Origin: Paraburkholderia heleia NBRC 101817
Lineage (GTDB): Bacteria; Pseudomonadota; Gammaproteobacteria; Burkholderiales; Burkholderiaceae
Assembly: GCF_000739775.1 (NCBI RefSeq)
Contig: NZ_BBJH01000039.1
Location: 1 to 64,000, forward strand
Direction of reading: 5' to 3'
DNA length: 64,000 nucleotides
Part shown: in pieces, positions 1 through 7,088 of the stretch
Position numbering within the stretch: the first letter of the stretch is position 1
Layout of the letters: each line of letters opens with the position of its first letter
Notes under the pieces: generated by a model
What the model was told of the DNA's origin: nothing
What the model saw: only the letters and a program-made list of their open reading frames with translations
Database searches by the model: none
Made by a program: the position numbers and the translations under genes

Positions 1-270
1 CATAACCCCATCGTGCGCCCCGCAAGCAACCGCGACTGGCCGCCGCCCGAGCCGCGCAAGCGGACCCCGTATGAAGACCTGATCCTCAACGCCTGGGATA
101 ACCGAAGCGCCTTGCCGGCCTCCGTTGACGGACTGCTGGCCGAACACGTCCATGATTCGGTTGCGCACTTCACTTCGTGGCCCTGTGCGCTCTATGAACC
201 GCGTGGCCTCTATTGCGACGGCGAGAAGTACTACGCTTACGCCGGAGATCGCAGCATCGAGACGGCGTGA
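1..270 (+). CDS. C-terminal part of an unidentified protein, cut by the window edge
   Basis: The frame is open from base 1 and ends with TGA at 268-270, giving at least 89 residues. A GTG at 13 could be a start, but the frame continues upstream, so the gene probably begins outside the window. I do not recognise the protein; it contains a proline- and arginine-rich start and an aromatic stretch near the end. Immediately after its stop lies a broken integrase fragment on the other strand, so this end may itself be a recombination junction. It could also be a chance open frame in GC-rich DNA. Confidence 0.3.
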   Translation, partial: HNPIVRPASNRDWPPPEPRKRTPYEDLILNAWDNRSALPASVDGLLAEHVHDSVAHFTSWPCALYEPRGLYCDGEKYYAYAGDRSIETA

Positions 271-271
271 C

Positions 272-415
272 GAGCGCCCGCTCGGCAAGGTCGCGGGCGT
301 AGCCGTTTTCGCTGGCCCAATCGCGAAACGAGCTTCGATAGCCGTGCGCCGTCACGACGCGCTTCGACGTATCGCTGGCGGCTTTCACGCGGCGCAGTAG
401 CGCCGTCAACGTCAT
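272..415 (-). pseudogene. C-terminal fragment of a P4-type integrase
   Basis: Read on the minus strand this stretch encodes HGYRSSFRDWASE followed by an LAERAL segment, which is the H-x-x-R box and following helix typical of P4-family tyrosine integrases. The similarity stops abruptly at about 272, before the catalytic tyrosine, and no N-terminal domain is present upstream. It is therefore a remnant of an older island integrase. It is a different family from the two other integrase fragments nearby, which shows that several elements have used this locus. Confidence 0.6.
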
Positions 416-534
416 ATGGATAACACCTTGCCGCGCGGCAACGGAAACGACGCCAGGCGTGCAGACCATCTCCCGACGCGCAAAAGAGCATCCAGTCCGT
501 GGACATGCCGCGTGACGTTGATATGGGTAGCCGA

Positions 535-1258
535 TCCGAAAGACTCCCGGCGGCTGTCGGAACTCATCGAACTATGGAATCTTCATCACGGAATGCAGTT
601 GCGGCATACGCGCACGTACCCGACGCTCCAACGCATTTGCGTTGCGCTAGGCAACCCGCTAGCGACAGCATTCAGCGCTGATGACTTTGCGGCTTATCGG
701 GCGTCGAGGATCGCAGAGGGCGTCACGGCAAACACCGTCAATCGCGAGCACGCCTATTTGAGAGCCGTCTTCAACGAGCTCGCGCGTCTCGGCCATTGGC
801 CTGGAGCAAACCCGCTAGCACGCCTCCGTCAATTTCGGATCGCCGAACGAGAGCTATCCTTTCTAACATCGGAGCAGATCGAGGCATTGCTGAACGCCCT
901 CGGTCGGAGGAAAAGAAAAGATGCGCAACTGATTACCAAGCTGTGCTTGGCGACAGGAACTCGTTGGAGCGAAGCCGAGAGTCTTCGCATGCAACAACTG
1001 CGGGGAAACGCAGTGCACTACACGCAAACAAAGACTGATAAAAATCGCTCAGTGCCCATCGATGGTACGTTAGCCGATGAAATACTAGCTTTCCACGCCT
1101 CAAAGCCGAAAGCTATCGGCGATCGCTTTTTCGAAAACTCTGCCGGAACCTTCCGCATGGCAATCGAAGATGCACAAATTGACTTGCCTGAAGGGCAACT
1201 TACGCATGTTCTGCGTCACACGTTCGCGAGCCATTTTATGATGAATGGCGGGAACATC
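535..1258 (+). pseudogene. Truncated tyrosine integrase, close copy of the intact one at 9536
   Basis: From the DSRRLSELIELW segment to HTFASHFMMNGGNIL the translation closely follows residues 57-296 of the intact integrase at 9536-10705. The first 56 residues (arm-binding domain) are missing. So are the last part with the GHSS box and the catalytic tyrosine, so it cannot be an active recombinase. The open frame runs on from 416 to 1624, but both ends are unrelated sequence: the downstream part is the antisense of another integrase fragment. This looks like the scar of an earlier related element in tandem at the same site. Confidence 0.85.
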
Positions 1259-1552
1259 TTACTTGCCGAAGAAGGCGTCGAGGTGACTCCGTGTGAATTT
1301 CTCGCTGCGTTGCGTGGTCGCCTTCTTGGTAGCCGACACCTCTTCCATGTACCGCTTCAACGCGGCCGACACCGTCAGCTTTTCGGAGGGCGGGCGAGAC
1401 AGGTAGACGCCCCGTACCATCTCGTCTTCGGTCCGGCGCGCCCAATCCTCGGCATCGTGTTTGGTGCGGAAAGTCTTGGCCGTAGTCGGCCAGCCGATCT
1501 TGCGAATGACCGCCTTCCAGGTGCCGGAAGGTGTCTTGACGATGATTGCCAT
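1259..1552 (-). pseudogene. N-terminal fragment of a third tyrosine integrase
   Basis: The minus-strand frame begins with ATG at 1552 and encodes an arm-type DNA-binding domain (MAIIVKTPSGTWKAVIRK, then KTFRTKHDAEDWARR) and the beginning of a core-binding domain. It stops at TAA 1259-1261, exactly where the plus-strand integrase fragment ends, so a recombination junction cut it to about 97 residues. Its start lies about 100 bp from the left attachment site, the normal place for an integrase of an element inserted at this tRNA. It is not the partner of the C-terminal fragment at 272-415, which belongs to another family. Confidence 0.75.
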
Positions 1553-1609
1553 GTGGCTGTTCTGAAAGCTGACTGTACCAAAAATGTACTTTTCAACGCC
1601 CAGAAAGCA

Positions 1610-1642
1610 CAATGGGTTACGTGAAATTCACGTAACCCATTG
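1610..1642. repeat. Perfect 33-bp palindrome beside the left attachment site
   Basis: Two 16-bp arms (caatgggttacgtgaa and its exact complement) flank a single central A. On the plus strand the hairpin is followed by a T-rich stretch, so it could act as an intrinsic terminator. On the minus strand it starts 8 nt past the truncated tRNA end. It may be the original tRNA-Thr terminator or a recombinase-related site. Confidence 0.85.
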
Positions 1643-1649
1643 ATTTTAT

Positions 1650-1695
1650 TGGTGCCGGCTGCAGGACTCGAACCCGCCACCTGATGATTACAAAT
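1650..1695 (-). other. Left attachment site (46-bp copy of the tRNA-Thr 3' end)
   Basis: Positions 1650-1695 repeat 14565-14610 exactly, in the same orientation: from the CCA end through the T-arm, variable loop and 3' half of the anticodon stem-loop. Identity stops on both sides (c versus t at 14564/1649, c versus g at 14611/1696). This fits integrase-mediated insertion into the tRNA gene, the intact copy being kept at the right end. Confidence 0.9.
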
Positions 1696-1788
1696 GCCTC
1701 GTGAACTGGCACTATAGGCCACTATCGCTTACTACACGGGCGTGGAGTCGCGCACGGATCACTTCATGCCCTCGTTCGCTAACTATTG

Positions 1789-1817
1789 CGTTGACAGCTC
1801 GTTGACGCACGGCTGAT
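1789..1817 (+). other. Paired CGTTGAC repeats inside the left end (possible arm-type sites)
   Basis: CGTTGAC occurs twice 4 bp apart, followed after 6 bp by CTGAT. The same arrangement with the same spacing is found at 14497-14525, just inside the other end. Matching repeats at both ends are what integrase arm-binding sites look like; binding is inferred. Confidence 0.45.
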
Positions 1818-1860
1818 CGTTACCCGAGGCATCGGCCACCGGACAGCATTAGACGAAAGA

Positions 1861-2679
1861 ATGGAACCATCGGTCAGCGTAGCATCTATCGCAGTGAAGA
1901 GCACGGTATCGGCAATCTGGAGCTTGCTGAAAAAGCCCCTCGAACTCGTCACTCAGATCCTGTTTCGTGCAGCCTACGAGCTATCCACACGGCATAAGTC
2001 CTATCGGGACGTTAAAGGGCTTTGGCTGGACGAACTAGGCGATTACTTCTCATACAGTGTGAACTGGAGAAAGGTGTTTCTCGGGAAAAAGCAAGAGGCA
2101 TGCACGTTATGGATCAAGGCGAAGGAAGGGAGGTCGTTTAAGCGGGTCACACTATGCGTAACCGCATCGCTCGAAACGCTTCGCTATCAATCAACCGTGG
2201 TCCTTTACGACGTCGGCGAAACGCCGACTGTCGCGGCCGTCCCAAGCATCCCGCTGCGACAAGTCGAGGTCCGGGGCAATATGGTCCATGTTCCATACGA
2301 TACCGTGCGAATCGAATTGAAAGAGCTGATCAATGAAGATGGCGAACCAATTCCGCTGCCGCGCGACGTGTCGGATTACGGCCACCCCTTCGATAACCTC
2401 GAAGCGGCAATGGGCCTCCGCAAGAGCGACGTGTTTCGGTGGGGGAAATGGTGGAACCTCGACTTCCTAGAAAGCGAGAAGCACGAATTCCGCGTCAATT
2501 ATCGTGGCATGGCATTCCTCTCTGAGTTTCACGGTCAAAGGGTTGCTCACGCCTGGTACTCTTTGCTGGCCTGGCTTTCCAAGCGGGATTGGTTTCTCGA
2601 AGTCTGCTTTTGGTCGAGAAATCTTGTTACTGCAAAGCAGTTGAGGCTGGCCTTTGAGAAAAGCTTCAGCGCAGAGTGA
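1861..2679 (+). CDS. Hypothetical 272-aa protein, left-end cargo
   Basis: A single good open frame starts at ATG 1861 and ends at TGA 2677-2679. I do not recognise a family. The first 45 residues contain a moderately hydrophobic, amphipathic segment (IWSLLKKPLELVTQILF) that could lie on a membrane. The rest is a soluble mix rich in tryptophan and charged residues, with a WGKWWNLDF segment near residue 197. Base composition is lower in GC than the core genes. It is the only plus-strand gene in the left half of the element and sits next to the attachment site, a usual place for cargo. Confidence 0.65.
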   Translation: MEPSVSVASIAVKSTVSAIWSLLKKPLELVTQILFRAAYELSTRHKSYRDVKGLWLDELGDYFSYSVNWRKVFLGKKQEACTLWIKAKEGRSFKRVTLCVTASLETLRYQSTVVLYDVGETPTVAAVPSIPLRQVEVRGNMVHVPYDTVRIELKELINEDGEPIPLPRDVSDYGHPFDNLEAAMGLRKSDVFRWGKWWNLDFLESEKHEFRVNYRGMAFLSEFHGQRVAHAWYSLLAWLSKRDWFLEVCFWSRNLVTAKQLRLAFEKSFSAE

Positions 2680-2754
2680 GCCGTCCTATGCGAGCGACAC
2701 GTTTGGCAGAGTCAGATTACGAGGTAGAGCACGCCATCACTCTCAATATTCACC

Positions 2755-2771
2755 AGTCCCTCATTCTTGTA
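2755..2771. repeat. 17-bp direct repeat, copy 1 (flanks the antitoxin-like gene)
   Basis: agtccctcatYcttgta occurs here and at 3226-3242 with one mismatch (Y is t here, c there), and the bases before it are partly alike. The two copies bracket the antitoxin-like gene and its control region. Confidence 0.5.
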
Positions 2772-2805
2772 ACAGCAGTGGAGCCCACATAGGCGTCACC
2801 TGCGG

Positions 2806-3030
2806 TTAATTGTGACATTCCGGCACTGTGCTTTCGTTCTCGGTACCCCACGTGTCTAGCCATCGCCATACCTCCTCACCAGTGAGGTGCAAGCCCGTCT
2901 TTTGGAACTCCAGCCAGGAATTCACGGCCTCTTGCTGGAATCGCGCGCGTGCCGCCACTCTCTGACCGAGCTCGACGTCAGACGCGTGGCCCACATCGTG
3001 AGCTCCAGATGACGGTAATCGCGATTTCAT
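2806..3030 (-). CDS. Antitoxin-like small protein (74 aa), no toxin partner seen
   Basis: I take ATG 3028-3030 as start, because the part upstream of it in the open frame has no protein-like character and contains the repeat-rich control region. The C-terminal half, SWLEFQKTGLHLT followed by a WLDTWGTE segment and an ending PECHN, resembles small antitoxins usually coded next to RelE/ParE-type toxins. No toxin gene lies downstream (only 126 bp before the next gene) or upstream. The family call rests on memory of the motif, so an unrelated regulator remains possible. Confidence 0.5.
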   Translation of the reverse strand: MKSRLPSSGAHDVGHASDVELGQRVAARARFQQEAVNSWLEFQKTGLHLTGEEVWRWLDTWGTENESTVPECHN

Positions 3031-3037
3031 AGCATAA

Positions 3038-3069
3038 CGTAACGTATCAATCGTATCGTAACGTACCAA
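3038..3069 (-). promoter_or_regulatory. Tandem 13-bp repeats upstream of the antitoxin-like gene
   Basis: cgtaacgtatcaa (3038-3050) and cgtaacgtaccaa (3057-3069) are direct repeats with one mismatch, 19 bp apart start to start. They lie just upstream of the ATG at 3030. This is the layout expected for an autoregulatory operator bound by an antitoxin or by another small DNA-binding protein. Confidence 0.55.
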
Positions 3070-3101
3070 GCGACGGTCTAGACGCGCGTTGCTACGTTTG
3101 C

Positions 3102-3182
3102 GGCGGGAGCTGCCGCCGAGGGTCACGCCCTCGCCTCTACGATACTCGGTTTCGTTCGTCGGCCTCGCGCGGGAGCGCGAGG
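3102..3182. other. Hairpin-rich intergenic stretch
   Basis: Two inverted repeats are visible: ggcgg/ccgcc at 3102-3106 and 3113-3117, and cctcgcg/cgcgagg at 3163-3169 and 3176-3182. They lie between the lipoprotein gene and the antitoxin-like gene, with no coding signal. They could be part of a terminator, an origin or an oriT; nothing decides between these. Confidence 0.35.
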
Positions 3183-3225
3183 CAATCAAAGGAACGTGGA
3201 TGCGCGGACGCGAGCCAGTGTTCAA

Positions 3226-3242
3226 AGTCCCTCATCCTTGTA
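3226..3242. repeat. 17-bp direct repeat, copy 2
   Basis: Partner of 2755-2771 with one mismatch. It lies just downstream of the lipoprotein gene stop, so the two copies enclose a unit of about 490 bp holding the antitoxin-like gene. Confidence 0.5.
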
Positions 3243-3246
3243 TTCG

Positions 3247-3642
3247 CTAAAGCTTGGAGAGTTCGACCGGACCAAACATGAACACCATCAGATAACCAGT
3301 GGAGGTCTTGAATTTCCCCGCCGTAAAACCGGGCTGGACCTTTGCCACCAAGGCGACCCTCGTTTTCAGCCCGATGAATGGACCGTTCACCGAGCCGCCG
3401 ACCAATTTTTCAAACTCGTCCTTGGTCACCGGCTGCGCAAAGTCAGAGCCGGATCGCCAGCTTCCATTGCTGTAATCATCGAACACGTAGCCGGCGGCCG
3501 TCTTTTCCACCTTGATCACCGGTTCGACTTTTCCGTTTTGCTTCGCGCCGTACATCCCCTCCAGCGTATCCGGCGAATTCCTGTTGCAGCCGGAAAGTAT
3601 CGCCACAAGTAGTCCAAGCACAATACCCAAGAGCTTCTTCAA
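3247..3642 (-). CDS. Small lipoprotein (131 aa) next to the VirB6-like gene
   Basis: The protein starts with MKK, a hydrophobic core and the lipobox LSGC with the acylated cysteine at residue 19, so it is exported and lipid-anchored. The mature part is about 110 residues, rich in glycine and lysine, without a family I recognise. It directly follows the VirB6-like gene in the same transcript (49 bp gap). In conjugative systems a lipoprotein beside VirB6/TrbL is often an entry-exclusion or pore-associated protein. That role is only a suggestion from position. Confidence 0.75.
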   Translation of the reverse strand: MKKLLGIVLGLLVAILSGCNRNSPDTLEGMYGAKQNGKVEPVIKVEKTAAGYVFDDYSNGSWRSGSDFAQPVTKDEFEKLVGGSVNGPFIGLKTRVALVAKVQPGFTAGKFKTSTGYLMVFMFGPVELSKL

Positions 3643-3691
3643 TTTTTCGTCCTCTATATCGGTCAGCAGATAAGGGAATTTTAGCCAGCGC

Positions 3692-4711
3692 CTATAGACC
3701 CTTGACGCTGTTCATGCGGAATCGACTCGTCGCAGCGCGAGCGGCAGCCTGGCCGGCGCCAATAGCATGGCGCGCGCCAGCTTGCGCACCACCCAGTGCT
3801 TTACCGCCCGCCCATTTCGAGCCTTGACCGGCCGCGCGCGCGATGATGCGCGACGCACCGCCAGTCGCTGAAGATACGACCCAGTTCCCGAAGCCGGTGC
3901 CGATCGGCGCACCTCCGGCGAGGCTAGATGCCACGTGGGTAACACCCATGATGACGAGCACGTCGATGATCGCAATCAGCAGCAAACCCAACGCACTGCC
4001 GAGGCCGGAGGTCGGAGTCATCGAATCCATGTACTGCTGAAATGCGACGTACGTGAACGACAGCACTGTCACCGCAAATACGTTGACGAAAACGTAGTTG
4101 ACGATCAGACCTACCCACGCATCGAAGAACCGCTTCGTAACGTCGAAAATCAGGCAGCCGATGAAAATCGGACCAAAAGCCAACAGTACGGTCAACATGC
4201 CCTTTGAGAGCAGGATGAGGTAGGCGGCATAGACGGTCATGATGAGCCCAGCCCCGTAATACACTATCCCCGAAAAGAAGAATGAAAATCCGTTAGAGGT
4301 TAGCAAAGAACCCCGAGAGAACGCATCGCTCCCAAGCGACCATGCCTGACCCAGTTGTTGATCGAGGATCGATGGACCGGCAACGGTGTCAGCGGTCTGC
4401 CCAGTAACGATGCTCGTGAGATCTGTCGGCAAATTCAGCACGGGATCGAGCACGTACTGCCCGTACCCAGCGATGGAAAAGCCGATGCTCAGGATCAGCG
4501 TTATCTTGATGATCCGGAATACCATGTCATTGCCCCAATCCTGCACTTTTCCGCGAATGCCCGCCCAAGAATAGAGAATGAAGTAGATCCCGAGGCACGT
4601 TGTTACTACAGGCAGCATCGCAGTAATCGTCCGCTGGACTGCGGCGTTCAGGAACGCATCAATCGCAGCTTGGAAGTGCGTGAAGATGTTTGCGAAAATT
4701 GTCAGCGTCAT
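3692..4711 (-). CDS. VirB6/TrbL-like inner-membrane channel protein
   Basis: The 339-residue protein has a short N-terminal amphipathic part, then several long hydrophobic segments (about residues 30-50, 85-105, 140-180, 190-215 and 240-265) and an alanine/glycine-rich cytoplasmic tail. This is the size and layout of VirB6/TrbL proteins, which form part of the inner-membrane channel of type IV secretion systems. No other channel, ATPase or coupling-protein gene is present in the element, so the subunit is an orphan. It may modify or block a helper system's machinery. It lies 15 bp after a 94-aa gene that carries a palindrome 34 bp upstream of this start. Confidence 0.75.
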   Translation of the reverse strand: MTLTIFANIFTHFQAAIDAFLNAAVQRTITAMLPVVTTCLGIYFILYSWAGIRGKVQDWGNDMVFRIIKITLILSIGFSIAGYGQYVLDPVLNLPTDLTSIVTGQTADTVAGPSILDQQLGQAWSLGSDAFSRGSLLTSNGFSFFFSGIVYYGAGLIMTVYAAYLILLSKGMLTVLLAFGPIFIGCLIFDVTKRFFDAWVGLIVNYVFVNVFAVTVLSFTYVAFQQYMDSMTPTSGLGSALGLLLIAIIDVLVIMGVTHVASSLAGGAPIGTGFGNWVVSSATGGASRIIARAAGQGSKWAGGKALGGAQAGARHAIGAGQAAARAATSRFRMNSVKGL

Positions 4712-4726
4712 GGCGCTCTCTCCTTG

Positions 4727-5011
4727 CTATTGCCGGCGAGCCGGACTTTCGTTGACTAAAGTTTTGCCGGCACGCTGGGCCTTCAGAAAGCTGCCGTAGT
4801 CACGGCATACGCGTTCGATTGCTACATCGTCGTATGCATCAAGCGTACGTCGCTCAAAGGCGAGTAGCTGCCGCTTGATATGTAAGCGCGCCAACATCTT
4901 CGCGTCAGGCCGAGGCTTTGCTTCCTCCGCCGCTATTTCGCTCACGATGAATCCGATCATCGAGTTGAGCACCTCCAATGCCGTTTCGAGGCGAGCCACG
5001 CTATCGGTCAT
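4727..5011 (-). CDS. Small hypothetical protein (94 aa) of the mobilization operon
   Basis: The start is ATG 5009-5011, which shares its A with the TGA of the preceding gene (TGATG), so translation is probably coupled. The protein is mostly helical, with many alanine, glutamate and arginine residues and a likely coiled segment over residues 30-60. I do not recognise a family. Near the C-terminus it encodes KTLVNES, a stretch that also forms the operator-like palindrome at 4745-4762; the 82-aa protein at 7085 encodes nearly the same (KTFVNES). Confidence 0.7.
   Translation of the reverse strand: MTDSVARLETALEVLNSMIGFIVSEIAAEEAKPRPDAKMLARLHIKRQLLAFERRTLDAYDDVAIERVCRDYGSFLKAQRAGKTLVNESPARRQ
4745..4762. 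promoter_or_regulatory. Operator-like palindrome upstream of the VirB6-like gene
   Basis: actttcgttgactaaagt is an imperfect palindrome with actt(t)/(a)aagt ends, 34 bp upstream of the 4711 start. It matches the perfect palindrome at 7160-7177 at all but one base and resembles that at 7111-7127. It lies inside the coding region of the 94-aa gene. Confidence 0.55.
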
Positions 5012-5217
5012 CACAGAACCTCCGTGACGGCGGGAAAGCCCTCGACCACCAGATGATCCAGGCGCTCGTAGAAAACGCCCAGCATTGCCGCGAGGTCCTC
5101 GTACATCGGATTCGGCCTCATCAGATCGATGCATTGGCCCATCCCATGGACGGCCTCCTGAAGCGACGTGTACCACGTGAGTAAATCGGGGGACGCGTTA
5201 CTATTGATGTCAGCCAT
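5011..5217 (-). CDS. Small hypothetical protein (68 aa) after the relaxase
   Basis: ATG at 5215-5217 is preceded by a strong ribosome-binding site (aaggaggtg) at good spacing, which fixes the start. The product is acidic and helical and I do not recognise it. Its stop overlaps the start of the 94-aa gene by one base. It follows the relaxase gene after a 150-bp gap that contains a strong inverted repeat. Confidence 0.65.
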   Translation of the reverse strand: MADINSNASPDLLTWYTSLQEAVHGMGQCIDLMRPNPMYEDLAAMLGVFYERLDHLVVEGFPAVTEVL

Positions 5218-5249
5218 GATTCACCTCCTTGCAGGTGGGTCGTGGTTAG

Positions 5250-5283
5250 GGACGAAGGAGCGTCTCACCGCTCGTTCGTCCCG
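5250..5283. repeat. 14-bp inverted repeat downstream of the relaxase gene (oriT or attenuator candidate)
   Basis: Arms 5250-5263 (gggacgaaggagcg) and 5270-5283 pair at 13 of 14 positions around a 6-nt loop. No T-run follows on the minus strand, which argues against a simple terminator. It sits between the relaxase gene and the ribosome-binding site of the next gene. It could be an oriT stem next to the relaxase gene, or an mRNA structure. Confidence 0.5.
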
Positions 5284-5367
5284 CTACGAAGAGCGCATCG
5301 TTGTGCTTCGAACGACGCGCGAAACAACAGAACCTGGGGCGCAGCAAGACAAGCAAGGGCGACGAGC

Positions 5368-6555
5368 TCAACGCTCATGGTCATCTTTCCTTGACGCACT
5401 ATCGCGCGTTGGAATCACGCTCGGCCTCGACTTCTGCACATGAGTTCCTGCCGCACTTGCGACCTTCGGCCTCTCGTCACTGAGACGATCATGCCCTTCC
5501 CTCGTCTTCCTCATCCGGCTAGCGGTGTGCTGCCGCTCTGTCATCGGCACCGGCACGCTGCTCACGAAACGTCTAATGTCGTTGCTCAGAAGCGCGTCAC
5601 CCGGCTTACCAGAGGCTCGAAGCGCGTCAGCGAGTTCCAGCCACGTATTGGTCACTTCTTCATGCCTGCGTGCAGCTGCCGCCTCCCATACGCCATCGGC
5701 GCTCTTTCCAGTCAGTACGGCATTGGCAGCAGCTCGAAGCTTGGCGAGCTCCACATTCGACCGACAGGGATTGTCCTGGCGGTTCTTGGACATGTGGTAC
5801 ATGTTCTGTCGTTTTCCCTTGCGGACAACGCCGCGGATAGATCTCGGCGTAGCTGCGGCCTGAATTCCGTGTTCACGTAGTTTCTGAGCGAACAGTTGCC
5901 TAAACTCCCAAAGCTGAGGCGGCCCGTGAAGTAGTCGTTGCCCATCCACCGAGCCTGCTTTCACGCATACATGAGCGTGCGGATGCGGTGGTGCTTGTGG
6001 ATCTGGATCAGTATCGGGCGTGTGGAGTGCGAAAACGTACTCGTGCCCCGCGAACGCTTCTCGCGAAAATTCCCTGACCGCCGACGTAAACCGCTCGACG
6101 TTCGTATCGGCAGGCATCGACAGCACCAAATTGACTGTGAGCTTTCCATTCGAGCGTCGCTTGCCGCACCATTCAGACCAGTGCTGCTGCAACTCGCGCA
6201 CATCATCGAGACACGTGAGTTGTTGGCCGCTATCCGTCTCGGCTGTGAGCCGGCCATTTCGAGTGATATACGTCAAATGAGCCCAGACGCGACCGGTCGT
6301 TTTCGCGACACTGCTAACCTTCACAACCGCCTCCGGCGCTCGATGCACAACACGCGCTATCGCCGCTCGCGCCGTATCCGTGCTGGCAACAGCGCGCCGG
6401 CTACTGCGCATATGCAGGTCAGGAAGCGAAGGCCGCACTTGCCCGGTCGATTGCCGTCCGGCGCGAACCGATGTTAGTCGTCGGAGTTCTTCCGAATCCG
6501 ATGAATCCAGTATCCCTAAAGTATCGAAGAGTTTTTCGACCTTGCGGTTGCTCAT
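5368..6555 (-). CDS. mobA: VirD2-like (MOBP-type) relaxase
   Basis: The 395-residue protein nicks the transfer origin and leads the strand into the recipient. Motif I, HLTYITRNGRL, matches the LEYLSRKGKL region of VirD2, which makes Tyr96 the likely catalytic residue. The metal-binding motif HPHAHV (His191, 193, 195) fits motif III. The first 65 residues and the basic C-terminal 130 residues are extensions without a recognised domain. Its ATG overlaps the mobC stop (ATGA), so the two are translated together, as in other MobC-MobA pairs. No coupling protein is coded nearby, so a helper must supply the channel. Confidence 0.85.
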   Translation of the reverse strand: MSNRKVEKLFDTLGILDSSDSEELRRLTSVRAGRQSTGQVRPSLPDLHMRSSRRAVASTDTARAAIARVVHRAPEAVVKVSSVAKTTGRVWAHLTYITRNGRLTAETDSGQQLTCLDDVRELQQHWSEWCGKRRSNGKLTVNLVLSMPADTNVERFTSAVREFSREAFAGHEYVFALHTPDTDPDPQAPPHPHAHVCVKAGSVDGQRLLHGPPQLWEFRQLFAQKLREHGIQAAATPRSIRGVVRKGKRQNMYHMSKNRQDNPCRSNVELAKLRAAANAVLTGKSADGVWEAAAARRHEEVTNTWLELADALRASGKPGDALLSNDIRRFVSSVPVPMTERQHTASRMRKTREGHDRLSDERPKVASAAGTHVQKSRPSVIPTRDSASRKDDHER

Positions 6556-7088
6556 GGCTTCGCACTCCTTCGGCTAATGCTCGCATCCGTCAGTTCCGCG
6601 ACGAGAGCGCAATGCCGCTTGATTTCTGCGCTGAGCGTTTCGACACGCTCGACCGTCATGCTTCGACTCGCATTCGGCTCCATGTTCAGAGTACGGGCGA
6701 TCTGATTGAGGTTCCTCCCAATCGCCGCAAGTTGCCTGCTCGACTCGGCCAAGGCGTCAACCTCGGCACGGTTGAACTGTGGCTGCCGGAGCAATGTCGC
6801 CCGTATGAGCTTAACGATCCATTCCGTCCTTCGAAGGCCCTCCCCCGTAGCCGCTGCCGTTAGTAGCTGATGCTCTTCGGAGGTCAGCAAGACGTTCACC
6901 TGCGTCCCTGCGCTCCGCGACTTCCGCGTAGGCGGTAAAGCGGGTTTCTCTTCGGTATGCAACACCTTGTCCAGCATCAGCCGTAGGAGTTGCGCTTCGC
7001 TTCGACAACCGTGGCGCTGTGCCGCCGCAGCAAACTTCAGCTTGGTTTCTCGTGACACGCGCGCCCGGATCGTCTCGTACTCTTTCAT
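6552..7088 (-). CDS. mobC: MobC-type mobilization accessory protein
   Basis: The 178-residue protein has a basic N-terminal part resembling a ribbon-helix-helix DNA-binding domain (RARVSRETKLKFAAAAQRHG). The C-terminal part has the MobC signature around IGRNLNQIARTLN, about residue 135-150. MobC proteins bind oriT and help the relaxase open the strands. I chose ATG 7088 because gcggag precedes it and because it overlaps the TGA of the upstream gene. Two palindromes lie 23 and 72 bp upstream, and MobC itself is one candidate for binding them. Confidence 0.8.
   Translation of the reverse strand: MKEYETIRARVSRETKLKFAAAAQRHGCRSEAQLLRLMLDKVLHTEEKPALPPTRKSRSAGTQVNVLLTSEEHQLLTAAATGEGLRRTEWIVKLIRATLLRQPQFNRAEVDALAESSRQLAAIGRNLNQIARTLNMEPNASRSMTVERVETLSAEIKRHCALVAELTDASISRRSAKP

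Noticed and set aside
416-1624. Reading the whole frame as one intact 402-aa integrase
   Set aside because: Only 535-1258 matches the intact integrase. The N-terminus is unrelated and the C-terminus is antisense of another integrase fragment; the catalytic tyrosine is missing.
2687-2794. A 34-codon plus-strand ORF as a possible toxin partner of the antitoxin-like gene
   Set aside because: It has no clear ribosome-binding site, no toxin motif and is far too short for RelE/ParE toxins.
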